Shown piece after piece: positions 47,008 through 55,918 of a stretch of DNA of 64,000 nucleotides. Within the stretch, counting starts at the first letter, position 1. The number at the start of each line of letters is the position of its first letter. A program made the translations under genes and the position numbers. Below the pieces are notes generated by a model. It searched no databases. It saw nothing but the letters and a program-made list of their open reading frames with translations, and had not been told where the DNA came from. Source of the stretch: an uncultured Photobacterium sp. (GTDB taxonomy: Bacteria > Pseudomonadota > Gammaproteobacteria > Enterobacterales > Vibrionaceae). Where the stretch lies: the NCBI RefSeq assembly GCF_947502415.1, contig NZ_CANMZV010000019.1, positions 1 to 64,000 of the forward strand, written 5' to 3'.

Positions 47008-48702
47008 ATGAATGAAACTCTACTAGCGTTAATCGCCTTTTCACCCATAGTGGTCGCTGCGGTTCTACTGGTCGGCCTGAACTGGCCAGCTAAACGAGCT
47101 ATGCCCGTGGCCTTTATTCTTACTGTTGGCATCGCCCTGCTGTTCTGGGACATGTCAGTAACTCGAGTTTTCGCTTCAACCCTGCAAGGACTTGCCATAA
47201 CAGTCGCTGTGCTCTGGATTGTTTTCGGTGCCATTTTCCTCCTTAATACCCTCAAACACACAGGTGCGATTGCCACTATCCGAAGCGGTTTTACCGATAT
47301 ATCCACCGACCGCCGAGTTCAGGCCATCATTATTGCCTGGTGCTTCGGTTCATTTATCGAAGGTGCTTCAGGGTTTGGTACGCCAGCAGCTATCGCCGCT
47401 CCCCTTTTAGTCGCTATCGGTTTTCCGGCACTGGCTGCTGTTGTGATGGGTATGATGATTCAGTCCACACCGGTATCATTCGGTGCAGTCGGCACACCTA
47501 TCATTGTTGGCGTTAACAAAGGCCTAGATACTCATAATATTACTGAATCCCTGATTGCTAACGGCTCAACCTGGGATATCTACCTGCAACAGATCACCAC
47601 CAATGTTGCACTGATCCACGCAACTGTCGGTACACTGATGCCCGTACTGATGGCAATGATGTTGACCCGTTTCTTCGGTAAGAACAAGAGCTGGAAAGAA
47701 GGGCTCGAAATCCTGCCATTTGCAATTTTCGCCGGTCTTGCTTTCACCATTCCTTATGCCCTGACCGGTGTCTTCCTGGGGCCTGAGTTCCCGTCACTGA
47801 TCGGTGGACTGGTAGGTCTGGCTATCGTGGTTGTAGCTGCTAAGAAAGAGTTCCTAGTACCAAAGAACCACTGGGACTTTGAAAGTGAAGACAAGTGGCC
47901 GGAAGAGTGGCTGGGTTCTCTGAAAATGGACCTAAGCGAGGATGAGAAAAAGCCAATGAACATGGCGCTGGCATGGGCTCCGTATGTACTGCTAGCTGTA
48001 ATACTGGTTGCCAGCCGTGTAAGTGCTGATTTCAAAGGGTTCCTCGTTGGTATCAGCCTGTCATTTAGCAACATCCTGGGAGAAACCGGTGTTAGTGCGG
48101 CTATTCAGCCCCTGTACCTACCTGGTGGTATCCTGGTATTCGTGGCATTGCTGGCAGTACTGCTGCAATCACGTAAAGCTGCGCCTCTGGTTAAAGCCTT
48201 CGGCGAATCTAGTAAAACACTGATTGGTGCTGGCTTCGTACTAGTATTCACTATCCCGATGGTCCGTATCTTCATCAACTCCGGTGTTAACGCCGCTGAC
48301 CTTGCCAGTATGCCGGTAACAACAGCTAACTTCGCCTCAGACCTTGTCGGTGATTTCTTCCCAGCACTGAGTGCAACAATCGGTGCGCTGGGTGCCTTCA
48401 TCGCGGGCTCAAATACCGTATCAAACATGATGTTCAGCCAGTTCCAGTTTGAAGTTGCTCAAACCCTGACGATCTCAAGTGCCGCGGTTGTTGCCTTACA
48501 GGCTGTAGGAGCAGCTGCAGGTAACATGATTGCCATCCACAACGTGGTAGCCGCATCCGCTACTGTCGGCCTGCTTGGACGAGAAGGTGCCACCCTGCGC
48601 AAGACGGTTATCCCGACATTCTACTACCTGGTTGTCACCGGTTTGATTGGTCTGTCTATCATCTATGGCTTCCATATCACCGATGCCCTGATGACGAAGT
48701 GA
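47008..48702 (+). CDS. lldP: L-lactate permease
   Basis: A 564-residue LctP-family permease with about 13-14 helices, close to E. coli LldP (551). [16 protein letters not shown] and the [12 protein letters not shown] end motif are family signatures. It imports L-lactate (also D-lactate and glycolate) with protons. The first gene of lldP-lutABC; AGGAAG stands 9 nt before the ATG. It is divergent from a LysR gene. The 136-nt gap to lutA holds an imperfect repeat but no obvious terminator. Confidence 0.94.
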   Translation: MNETLLALIAFSPIVVAAVLLVGLNWPAKRAMPVAFILTVGIALLFWDMSVTRVFASTLQGLAITVAVLWIVFGAIFLLNTLKHTGAIATIRSGFTDISTDRRVQAIIIAWCFGSFIEGASGFGTPAAIAAPLLVAIGFPALAAVVMGMMIQSTPVSFGAVGTPIIVGVNKGLDTHNITESLIANGSTWDIYLQQITTNVALIHATVGTLMPVLMAMMLTRFFGKNKSWKEGLEILPFAIFAGLAFTIPYALTGVFLGPEFPSLIGGLVGLAIVVVAAKKEFLVPKNHWDFESEDKWPEEWLGSLKMDLSEDEKKPMNMALAWAPYVLLAVILVASRVSADFKGFLVGISLSFSNILGETGVSAAIQPLYLPGGILVFVALLAVLLQSRKAAPLVKAFGESSKTLIGAGFVLVFTIPMVRIFINSGVNAADLASMPVTTANFASDLVGDFFPALSATIGALGAFIAGSNTVSNMMFSQFQFEVAQTLTISSAAVVALQAVGAAAGNMIAIHNVVAASATVGLLGREGATLRKTVIPTFYYLVVTGLIGLSIIYGFHITDALMTK

Positions 48703-48838
48703 TAACACAGCCCATAATTAAGTGAGCAAATAACGATTAGCAACACTGCTATTTCATTCGGCAAGGATCAACAGAATGACTGGTAACCTGCATTCTGCCT
48801 GCCGGATGAAATAGTCAACTGCTTTCAAGGAGTCCAAG

Positions 48839-49591
48839 ATGCGAATCTACCCTGCCAAGCCGGAGAAAGTATACTTTTACGCAACTTGCCTGATCGATAT
48901 GTTCGATCCGGAAGCCGGTCTTGATGCCATAACGCTGTTGGAACAGCAGGGACTCGAGGTCATCTTCATCGAAAAACAAACCTGCTGCGGCCAGCCGGCT
49001 TACAGCTCCGGCTATGACGAAGAAGCCAAGCAGGTTGCCCTGAGTCAAATGGCACTATTTGAAGAAAGCTGGCCTGTTATCGTCCTCTCTGGCTCCTGTG
49101 GCGGTATGATGCACCATCATTATCGTCGCCTGTTCAAAGGAGACCACAACCAGCACCAGGTCGACAGCTTCTGCGACCGTGTTTTTGAACTAACCGAGTT
49201 TCTTGTCAATGTCTGCCGAGTCAAATTAACTGACACCGGTGAAGCAACCTCTGTTGTTATGCATACATCCTGCGCAGCCCGCCGGGAAATGAATGTTCAC
49301 ATTACTGCAACAGAGCTTCTCAACCAGCTCGATAACGTCGAATTACGGGAACAAGCCTACGAAAGCGAATGCTGTGGCTTTGGCGGTACTTTTGCTGTGC
49401 GCCACCCGAACATCAGTCAGGCAATGGTCGAGGACAAGACCCGCCACCTTTCAGATACCAAAGCCGATCAGCTTGTCAGCGCAGACTGGGGGTGCCTACT
49501 CAATATCAACGGCGCTCTCGAATATCAGGGCAAGTCAATGCATGGCCGCCACCTTGCCAGCTTTTTACTGGAAAGAACAGGAGGGAAATAA
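48839..49591 (+). CDS. lutA: Lactate utilisation protein A (Fe-S oxidoreductase)
   Basis: A 250-residue protein with two CCG domains, seen as CCGQPAYSSG and CCGFGGTFAV, each a Cys-rich iron-sulfur or haem-disulfide type site. The length matches LutA/YkgE (about 240). With LutB and LutC it oxidises L-lactate to pyruvate at the cytoplasmic side, feeding electrons to the respiratory chain. AAGGAG lies before the ATG. LutB begins 2 nt after its stop. Confidence 0.93.
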   Translation: MRIYPAKPEKVYFYATCLIDMFDPEAGLDAITLLEQQGLEVIFIEKQTCCGQPAYSSGYDEEAKQVALSQMALFEESWPVIVLSGSCGGMMHHHYRRLFKGDHNQHQVDSFCDRVFELTEFLVNVCRVKLTDTGEATSVVMHTSCAARREMNVHITATELLNQLDNVELREQAYESECCGFGGTFAVRHPNISQAMVEDKTRHLSDTKADQLVSADWGCLLNINGALEYQGKSMHGRHLASFLLERTGGK

Positions 49592-49593
49592 CC

Positions 49594-51024
49594 ATGACTG
49601 ATCAAACAAACGGTCAAGGACCACAGTTCTTCCACCAGCAAGCCAAATCCGCTTTAGAAGACCAACAGCTAAGACAAAACTTTCGTGGAGCAATGGACTA
49701 CCTGCGTGACAAACGCCGGGCTGCATTCCCCGATAGCAATGAAGAGAAAAATATCCGGGATGTAGCCGAAGCTATCCGCCAGCGCTGCCTGAGTAAATTG
49801 CCTGATCTGCTGGAACAACTGGAAGAAAATTGTAAGAACAACGGTATCCAGGTTCACTGGGCCGAAGATGCCGAGCAGGCCAATTTCATTATTGCCAATA
49901 TCGCCCGCCTGCACAGTGCAAAAATGATTGTCAAAGGCAAATCAATGGTGAGCGAAGAGATTGAGCTCAACCACGAAATGGAAAAAATCGGTATCGAATG
50001 CCTTGAGAGTGATATGGGCGAATATATCGTTCAGCTTGATGGTGACAAACCGTCCCATATCATCATGCCGGCTATCCATAAAAATAAGCAGGAAGTCAGC
50101 GATACCTTCGAACATAACCTCGATAATTTCACCCCTACCCTTGACGTTGATTCACTGATCCAGACCGGTCGCTCCAGATTGCGGGAAAAATTCCGCGATG
50201 CCGAAATCGGGCTGTCCGGTGTCAACTTTGCGGTTGCAGAAACAGGTACCCTTTGCCTGGTAGAAAACGAAGGCAATGGCCGAATGTGTACCACGGTGCC
50301 TAACGTCCATATCGCAATAACCGGCATCGAAAAGGTCGTGGAGTTTCTATCTGATGTTCCGCCTCTCTACAGCGCTCTCACTCGCTCGGCAACAGGTCAG
50401 GCAATCACAACTTATTTCAATATGATCAGCTCTCCTCGACGCGAAGGCGAGCTCGATGGCCCGGAAGAAGTGCACCTGGTACTGCTTGATAATGGTCGCT
50501 CACAAGCCTACCGTGACGAGGAAATGCGTAAAACGCTGCAATGTATCCGCTGTGGTGCCTGCATGAACCATTGCCCGGTTTACACCCGAGTCGGAGGCCA
50601 TGCCTACGGTACCGTGTATCCCGGCCCGATAGGCAAAATTATCTCTCCTCACCTGATGGGGTTAAAACAAACTAAAGATTTGGTTACAGCTTCCAGCCTT
50701 TGCGGAGCCTGCGGCGAAGTCTGTCCTGTTAGGATTCCAATCCCTGAGTTACTACAACGGCTACGCTACGAAGCAAAAAATCCGCCGAAAGCAGGCAACG
50801 ATGAAATTGATGGTCAGGCAGCAGCTGCCAATCAAGCAGAAAAAATGGCAATGAAAGGTTTTGCCTATGCCGCTACTCATCCATCGCTTTACCACACAGG
50901 AACATTCGCTGCTACCAAGTTAAAAGCTCTGATACCAAGCAAGCTTGGCCCGTGGACTCAGTGCCGAACAGCACCAAAGCCTGCCAGTAAGACCCTGCAC
51001 CAGCTAATCAAATCGCGGAAATAA
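49594..51024 (+). CDS. lutB: Lactate utilisation protein B (4Fe-4S)
   Basis: A 476-residue LutB/YkgF protein. I place the start at ATG ACT GAT, which follows GGAGGGAAATAACC. A longer open frame reaching back into lutA is not used. A LUD domain covers about 60-290. Two ferredoxin-type clusters follow: CIRCGACMNHCPVY and CGACGEVCPVRIP. It carries electrons within the LutABC complex. The lutC start is 10 nt after its stop. Confidence 0.93.
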   Translation: MTDQTNGQGPQFFHQQAKSALEDQQLRQNFRGAMDYLRDKRRAAFPDSNEEKNIRDVAEAIRQRCLSKLPDLLEQLEENCKNNGIQVHWAEDAEQANFIIANIARLHSAKMIVKGKSMVSEEIELNHEMEKIGIECLESDMGEYIVQLDGDKPSHIIMPAIHKNKQEVSDTFEHNLDNFTPTLDVDSLIQTGRSRLREKFRDAEIGLSGVNFAVAETGTLCLVENEGNGRMCTTVPNVHIAITGIEKVVEFLSDVPPLYSALTRSATGQAITTYFNMISSPRREGELDGPEEVHLVLLDNGRSQAYRDEEMRKTLQCIRCGACMNHCPVYTRVGGHAYGTVYPGPIGKIISPHLMGLKQTKDLVTASSLCGACGEVCPVRIPIPELLQRLRYEAKNPPKAGNDEIDGQAAAANQAEKMAMKGFAYAATHPSLYHTGTFAATKLKALIPSKLGPWTQCRTAPKPASKTLHQLIKSRK

Positions 51025-51034
51025 GGAGAGAACT

Positions 51035-51685
51035 ATGAACCCTGCCCGTACAACTATTCTGTCTCGCCTCCGTGAAGCCGGCGCCCATCCGCTCAGCTCT
51101 GATGATCATTGTTATCATCCCTGGCAATCAGATTCTGAACAGGATATCGAACAGCGCTTCGTCGAAGGGCTCGTCGCAAGCCACGCCGAGGTCATCAGCA
51201 CCAAAGCCGAACTACTTGAAAATGTTTTAAATGAAGTTATTAGCTCCAAGCAGCTTAACCGTATTGCAATCGGTTCCGACGGCGAATTCATCCAAAAGAT
51301 ACAACAAGCCTCGCAACAAAATGAATCAATCGTTTTTGACCGCGATATTACTGAGTGGAAAAACGATCTTTTCGGACAGGTTGATGCTGGTATCACCCAC
51401 TGCCTGGCAGGGATTGCCGATACAGGTACACTCATTTTATGGCCGGGTACTGACGAGCCACGGACGTTGTCCTTAGTACCGCCAACCCATATTGCACTGA
51501 TTAAACGCTCGACGCTGATAAGCAATTTTGCCGAATTAATACAAAAACAATCATGGCATATCGGAATGCCAACCAACGCGATTTTGGTATCCGGCCCTTC
51601 AAAAACGGCTGATATTCAACAAACGTTGGCCTATGGTGCCCACGGGCCTAAAGAGTTAATCGTTATTTTGATAGAGGATAAGTAA
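51035..51685 (+). CDS. lutC: Lactate utilisation protein C (LUD domain)
   Basis: A 216-residue LutC/YkgG protein made of a single LUD domain. The Gly-rich ITHCLAGIADTGTLILW-type core and SGPSKTADIQQTLAYGAHGP near the end are typical. It is the third component of the lactate oxidation system. AAGGAGAG lies before the ATG. It is the last gene of the operon; a further perfect ribosome site follows it without an obvious gene. Confidence 0.93.
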   Translation: MNPARTTILSRLREAGAHPLSSDDHCYHPWQSDSEQDIEQRFVEGLVASHAEVISTKAELLENVLNEVISSKQLNRIAIGSDGEFIQKIQQASQQNESIVFDRDITEWKNDLFGQVDAGITHCLAGIADTGTLILWPGTDEPRTLSLVPPTHIALIKRSTLISNFAELIQKQSWHIGMPTNAILVSGPSKTADIQQTLAYGAHGPKELIVILIEDK

Positions 51686-51688
51686 CAC

Positions 51689-51696
51689 AAGGAGGT
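51689..51696 (+). other. Orphan Shine-Dalgarno sequence after lutC
   Basis: AAGGAGGT lies 4 nt after the lutC stop. The nearest ATG at 51710 opens a frame of only ten codons (MMFVHISNPL). A lost downstream gene, or a tiny peptide, would explain it. Confidence 0.45.
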
Positions 51697-51748
51697 TCTT
51701 TTAATATTCATGATGTTTGTTCATATATCCAATCCCCTGTAGCTTGAA

Positions 51749-51785
51749 GCGCTCCCGGTGTTCGGTGAGCGCATTTTCCATTTTT
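51749..51785 (+). terminator. Terminator after the lut operon
   Basis: GCGCTC-CCG-GTGTT-CGG-T-GAGCGC stem with ATTTTCCATTTTTT after it. Confidence 0.8.
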
Positions 51786-51980
51786 TAACGATTAACGCTA
51801 TACAAAACCAGCCGAAGACGTGCAGATAAGTTGCTATGGTCAAGAAGAAAAAACAAGAAAATCAAAAGTAGACAAAAATCACATTACGCGATTTTTAGCC
51901 TAACCTAATTAATATAGAAAAGCGCATTAATATGCATATGCAAGAACCGCCAGGAAGTTCAAAAAGAAAAGGAATTTACT

Positions 51981-52229
51981 ATGTCGGATAAACACGATAC
52001 CGAAAAAAGCTACACGCTAAACTTTTCTGGAACTTGCCAGCATTGCGGTAATGCAACCTTAATCCATGTTCTTGAGTATAACCTCCAAACTTGTGCATTC
52101 TGTCATAAACCGCAGACCGAAAAAATCACGACTCAAACAGTGAGTAACCAAATAGCTTCAGAGGAAGATGAACATATCAACAATGCACCAATGACAGAAG
52201 ATACAGGCCTCAATAAAGTTTCACCCTAA
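51981..52229 (+). CDS. Small two-CxxC zinc-ribbon-like protein
   Basis: An 82-residue hydrophilic protein. Two knuckles, CQHC (about 19-22) and CAFC (about 37-40), are spaced as in a zinc ribbon. The C-terminal half is acidic and low in complexity. AAAAGGAA precedes the ATG by 7 nt. No family name comes to mind; zinc binding is inferred from the Cys pairs. Its last 20 nt overlap the end of the convergent gene. Confidence 0.65.
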   Translation: MSDKHDTEKSYTLNFSGTCQHCGNATLIHVLEYNLQTCAFCHKPQTEKITTQTVSNQIASEEDEHINNAPMTEDTGLNKVSP

Positions 52230-52485
52230 CGACTTTCATTACTTCGAGTTCAAATCCAGCAACCTGTTCTATTGACGGGTAGTAGGTCATGTTTACTTTT
52301 GCCCCTTTCAGGCTTTTGTATTTTTTCTTACGTTTGAATTTAAATGGCGCATCGCAGCCTTCAATCATCAGAATATGAAGAATCCACTCCCCTTCCTCAC
52401 GTTGAATATGGGATGTCACTTTCACGCCTTCGGAATGAACCAGATTTTGATGATTCTGCAATAATTTATCGACGGGAGACTTCAT
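52210..52485 (-). CDS. Conserved-looking small hypothetical protein
   Basis: A 91-residue basic protein with mixed alpha/beta character and no signal or membrane segment. A Lys-rich stretch, KFKRKKKYKSLKG, lies in the middle. No known family is recognised, though the codon pattern and the AGAAGA-type site before the ATG favour a real gene. It ends tail to tail over the zinc-ribbon gene with a 20-nt overlap. Confidence 0.6.
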   Translation of the reverse strand: MKSPVDKLLQNHQNLVHSEGVKVTSHIQREEGEWILHILMIEGCDAPFKFKRKKKYKSLKGAKVNMTYYPSIEQVAGFELEVMKVVRVKLY

Positions 52486-52719
52486 ATTCTTCTCTTATTC
52501 TGATGAAACGAAATACCGAATGAAATCCTAAATGAAACAATGGCCCAGCAGCAAGCTGTTATTACGAAAAAGAGATTTGCAATAGGTCGGGATAATTAGC
52601 TTCTCACTTTTAAGACATGCTCACTGTTTCCAGAGCGCTACTATTACATTTGTCCTTAGGTCTTAGATGCAATAGCTAAGAATACCCGCGTTGCTGGGTT
52701 TTCTTCAGCCTCCAAACCA

Positions 52720-52750
52720 AAAACAGAGAGCCGAAGCTCTCTGTTTTGTC
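52720..52750 (-). terminator. Terminator after nupC
   Basis: A perfect 12-bp stem AAAACAGAGAGC/GCTCTCTGTTTT with a CGAA loop. It can work in both directions. Confidence 0.88.
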
Positions 52751-52798
52751 TTTTCTGTCACTGGCTATAAGTAACCAAAGATTAGCAAACTATTCCCG

Positions 52799-54016
52799 TT
52801 AGAATGACAGGAAAATACCCGCTAGCGTTGCACTCATCAAGTTTGACAGTGTCGCTGCAAAAATTGCTTTCAGACCCAAACGTGCAATATCAGGACGACG
52901 GCTTGGTACAACGCCACCAAGGCCACCCATCAGCATAGCGATTGAAGTCAGGTTAGCAAAACCACATAGAGCAAAAGTAACGATTGCCTGAGAGTGTTCA
53001 CTCAGCTGATCTTTCACTTCCATCAGGTCAGCAAAAGCAACAAATTCATTTACAGCGATCTTCTTACCAATCAGGCTTGCTGCCACTGTTGCTTCAGACC
53101 AAGGCACACCGATCAGCCATGCCACTGGTGCAAAAATGTAACCGAAAAGAAGTTCCAGGCTTAGGTTTTCGATACCAATCCAAGTACCAAGGTGACCCAG
53201 ACCGCCATTTAGCAATGCAATCAAACTAATGATAGATAGAAGACTCGCACCTACAGCCATCGCAATTTGCAGACCACTTAGCGCACCCTGAGATGCTGCA
53301 TCAATAATATTAACTGGTGCACTTTCGTCTTCATCATCAACCTGAGGTTCTTCAGCCAGTTCTTCTGTCTGTGGAACCAGGATCTTCGCCATCATCAGGC
53401 CAGCAGGAGCAGACATAAAGCTTGCAGCGATCAGGTAGCTGATTTCAACACCAAGCCCCGCATAACCCACCAGTGTACCGCCAGCAACAGATGCCAGACC
53501 ACCAACCATGACAGCAAATAGCTCAGAGCGGCTCATTTTTGCAAGGTATGGACGAACCACCAGCGGCGCTTCAACAGAACCAACAAAAATATTTGCAGTC
53601 GCGGACATAGATTCCGTACGGCTCGTTCCAAGCATACGCTGCAGCGCGCCGCCCATAACGCGGATCACCCACCCCATAACACCAACGTAATAAAGTACGC
53701 CGATTAATGAAGAGAAGAATACAATTGTCGGTAATACGTTAACGGCAAAGACAAAGCCAATCTTAAACCTCGCCAAATCACCGAACAGGAATTCAGAACC
53801 AACACGACCGAAGTCGATAACACCAGAGACGGCATTTGACACTGTGTTCAGAACTTCACGTCCAACAGGTACATACAAAATAAAACCTGCGAACACAATC
53901 TGGATAGCGAACGCCCCGCCAACAGCACGCCAGCTGATCGCACGACGATTTTCCGAAAATAAAATTGCAACCGCAAAGAGTGAAACAATGCCTAAGATGC
54001 TGACCAGAAGCCCCAT
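52799..54016 (-). CDS. nupC: Concentrative nucleoside transporter
   Basis: A 405-residue CNT-family transporter. I start it at MGLLVSILG, 7 nt after GGAG; the Met two codons earlier lies too close. About ten helices, with the gate-domain sequences VGSVEAPLVVRPYL and FVAFADLMEV and the C-terminal CGFANLTSIAMLMGGLGG motif. It imports nucleosides with a cation (Na+ or H+) across the inner membrane. An acidic cytoplasmic loop (about 225-240) is notable. A CRP-like site lies 70 nt upstream. Confidence 0.93.
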   Translation of the reverse strand: MGLLVSILGIVSLFAVAILFSENRRAISWRAVGGAFAIQIVFAGFILYVPVGREVLNTVSNAVSGVIDFGRVGSEFLFGDLARFKIGFVFAVNVLPTIVFFSSLIGVLYYVGVMGWVIRVMGGALQRMLGTSRTESMSATANIFVGSVEAPLVVRPYLAKMSRSELFAVMVGGLASVAGGTLVGYAGLGVEISYLIAASFMSAPAGLMMAKILVPQTEELAEEPQVDDEDESAPVNIIDAASQGALSGLQIAMAVGASLLSIISLIALLNGGLGHLGTWIGIENLSLELLFGYIFAPVAWLIGVPWSEATVAASLIGKKIAVNEFVAFADLMEVKDQLSEHSQAIVTFALCGFANLTSIAMLMGGLGGVVPSRRPDIARLGLKAIFAATLSNLMSATLAGIFLSF

Positions 54017-54085
54017 GGTCATTCTCCAATGTTAGTTAGTGTTTTAGTAAAACGATTGCGGCGGCATTTTATGGATTTTAAAAAC

Positions 54086-54101
54086 TGTGACAAGCTTCAA
54101 A
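54086..54101 (-). promoter_or_regulatory. CRP-like binding site upstream of nupC
   Basis: On the plus strand TGTGA-CAAGCT-TCAAA, nine of ten consensus bases of TGTGA-N6-TCACA. cAMP-CRP control is expected for nucleoside transporters. The remainder of 54017-54368 shows AT-rich sequence and no gene. Confidence 0.55.
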
Positions 54102-54368
54102 ATGTTATGCAAATTTACAGGTTTGATACATTAACACGAAAACATGCTGAAAATATCGTCAAAGCAAACGAAATCGGCATATTAGTTCCCGTGCGGGATA
54201 CTGTTGTTACAGTTGTTGATAATAATGATAAAGATCACACTATTAGCCCTGTTTAATTTATGGCTATTTCGCCGATGCTTTGTAAATCATCCTCTACACT
54301 TGTCAATAAGATACTCATTACTGGGTTTCCAACAGCTTGCTGGCAATATGCTAATACGGAGTGATTTC

Positions 54369-54809
54369 ATGAAAAAACATCTAATACTAACAATGATCTT
54401 TTTTATGTTCGGACTCACTGGCTGTGAACAGGGGCCGCAAGGCTTTAGCCTACCACCTGGCGATCCGACACAAGGTGAGCAGGTTTTCCTGAACATGCAG
54501 TGTTTGAGTTGTCATACTATGGAAGGTTATGAGCGACCGGAAGCCTCTGAAGATCAGCTTTCCGTAAGTATTGGCGGGAAGGTTCAAAGCCTGAAGACAT
54601 ATGCGGAACTGGTGACATCCGTAATTAACCCGTCTCACCAAATCGCAAAAGGCTATGATGTTGAAAAAATTCAGGTATCCGGCGAATCTGTAATGCCGAT
54701 TTACAATGACGTGATGACTGTCGACCAACTAGTGGATTTAATTACCTTCCTTGAGTCCAAGTATGAGCTTGAACCCTATACGCAGACTAACTACATTATT
54801 TATCACTAG
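54369..54809 (+). CDS. Cytochrome c lipoprotein
   Basis: A 146-residue exported protein. The start ATG AAA AAA follows GGAG by 8 nt; an upstream in-frame extension to 54204 is not supported. The lipoprotein signal ends with the lipobox LTGC (Cys19). One haem c site, CLSCH (about residue 42), is followed by a possible axial Met in ESVMPIYND. A small c-type fold that ends in a DLITFLESKY helix. Probably a periplasm-facing, membrane-tethered electron carrier; partner unknown. It is not next to any oxidase or reductase gene. Confidence 0.85.
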   Translation: MKKHLILTMIFFMFGLTGCEQGPQGFSLPPGDPTQGEQVFLNMQCLSCHTMEGYERPEASEDQLSVSIGGKVQSLKTYAELVTSVINPSHQIAKGYDVEKIQVSGESVMPIYNDVMTVDQLVDLITFLESKYELEPYTQTNYIIYH

Positions 54810-54818
54810 AACTTCAAT

Positions 54819-54858
54819 CAAGCAGCATGAAAAAGCCTTTGCTTTTCCATGCTGCTTG
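54819..54858. terminator. Long hairpin between convergent genes
   Basis: CAAGCAGCATG/CATGCTGCTTG continuing, after one mismatch, into AAAAGC/GCTTTT. A stable stem of about 17 bp but with little T tract, so termination is likely but not certain. Confidence 0.6.
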
Positions 54859-54878
54859 CAATTGCCACGTAAACAGGA

Positions 54879-55826
54879 TCAAAACAAATCACGATCCCAG
54901 TTCGCCGGTTCCCCTATATGCTCGCGAACAAAATCGATAAAAACTTTAACTTTAGCCGGCAAGAACTTATGACGGGGATAAATCGCATATAACGGCATAT
55001 GCTGATTAAGTTGCCAATCCGGCATCAGGCGGATCAGTCGCCCTTCCCTAAACTCATTCTTGAGCAAATATGTAGCAAGATAACCAATACCATTCCCAGC
55101 CAGCGTAGCATCACGAATAGCGTCAGCTGAATCCACCCGATAGTTTCCCTTTACCTTCACTTGCAGACCTTCACTCTCTTTGCAGAAGCTCCATGAAGTA
55201 TCTTTCCGCTCACGGCTGTAATAAGTAATACAATTGTGGTTCTTTAAGTCCTGCGGATGATACGGCACTCCATGCTTAGCCAAATAGTCCGGGCTTGCAG
55301 CCAATACAAACTGACAGTCTGTCAAATGACGCGCAACAAACCCCTCAGGGGGCGAATCCATAATACCAATCCACAGATCAAGCTGTTCCGAGATGAGATC
55401 GACACGATGATCAAAAAGGCTCATTTCCAGATCGAGCTGTGGATATTGCTCATGGAACTCTGAAATATATGGACCAATATGATTCGATGCAAAGGATTGG
55501 GCAATTCCAACCCGCAATGCCCCTTGTAGACTATTTGAATCAACTAACAATTCACTTTCCGCCTCATTGATTTCATCAACAATATTGGCGCAATGAACAG
55601 CAAAATGGCGGCCAGCTTCAGTTAGGGAAAATGACCGTGTAGTACGCTGAACCAACTGGGTTCCCAATCGCTCTTCCAACTGCTGTATTTGTTTACTTAC
55701 CTGAGTTCTGGAAATATCAAGTAACTGTGCAGCACGTGTGAAGCTCTGCTGCTTGGTCAGTGCATTAAAAACAACCATTTGCTGGGCTTTTTTTAGCATG
55801 GATACCTTCGGTTTTGGATCTAGCAA
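54879..55826 (-). CDS. LysR-type transcriptional regulator
   Basis: A 315-residue regulator of the large LysR subgroup related to CrgA/DsdC-like proteins. The winged helix (about 10-70) holds SFTRAAQLLDISRTQVSKQIQQLE. The effector domain (about 95-305) contains ITYYSRERKDTSWSF. No divergent partner is adjacent: the upstream neighbour, a chemoreceptor, reads the same way. Its target is therefore unknown. Confidence 0.9.
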   Translation of the reverse strand: MLDPKPKVSMLKKAQQMVVFNALTKQQSFTRAAQLLDISRTQVSKQIQQLEERLGTQLVQRTTRSFSLTEAGRHFAVHCANIVDEINEAESELLVDSNSLQGALRVGIAQSFASNHIGPYISEFHEQYPQLDLEMSLFDHRVDLISEQLDLWIGIMDSPPEGFVARHLTDCQFVLAASPDYLAKHGVPYHPQDLKNHNCITYYSRERKDTSWSFCKESEGLQVKVKGNYRVDSADAIRDATLAGNGIGYLATYLLKNEFREGRLIRLMPDWQLNQHMPLYAIYPRHKFLPAKVKVFIDFVREHIGEPANWDRDLF

Positions 55827-55870
55827 TCTACTTTCAAACTATATTGGTTTTTGACTCTGCGCCAAAAACA

Positions 55871-55896
55871 AAAAGACCTGTCATAGACAGGCCTTT
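55871..55896 (-). terminator. Terminator after the chemoreceptor gene
   Basis: CCTGTC-ATA-GACAGG with flanking AAAG/CTTT partners. On the minus strand it runs into TCTTTTTGTTTTT. Confidence 0.8.
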
Positions 55897-55918
55897 ACTT
55901 TTCGTATTTTAAGCCAGC

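Noticed and set aside
49369..49593. Upstream extension of lutB into lutA
   Set aside because: It lies out of frame over lutA coding sequence, while the start at 49594 has a strong GGAGG.
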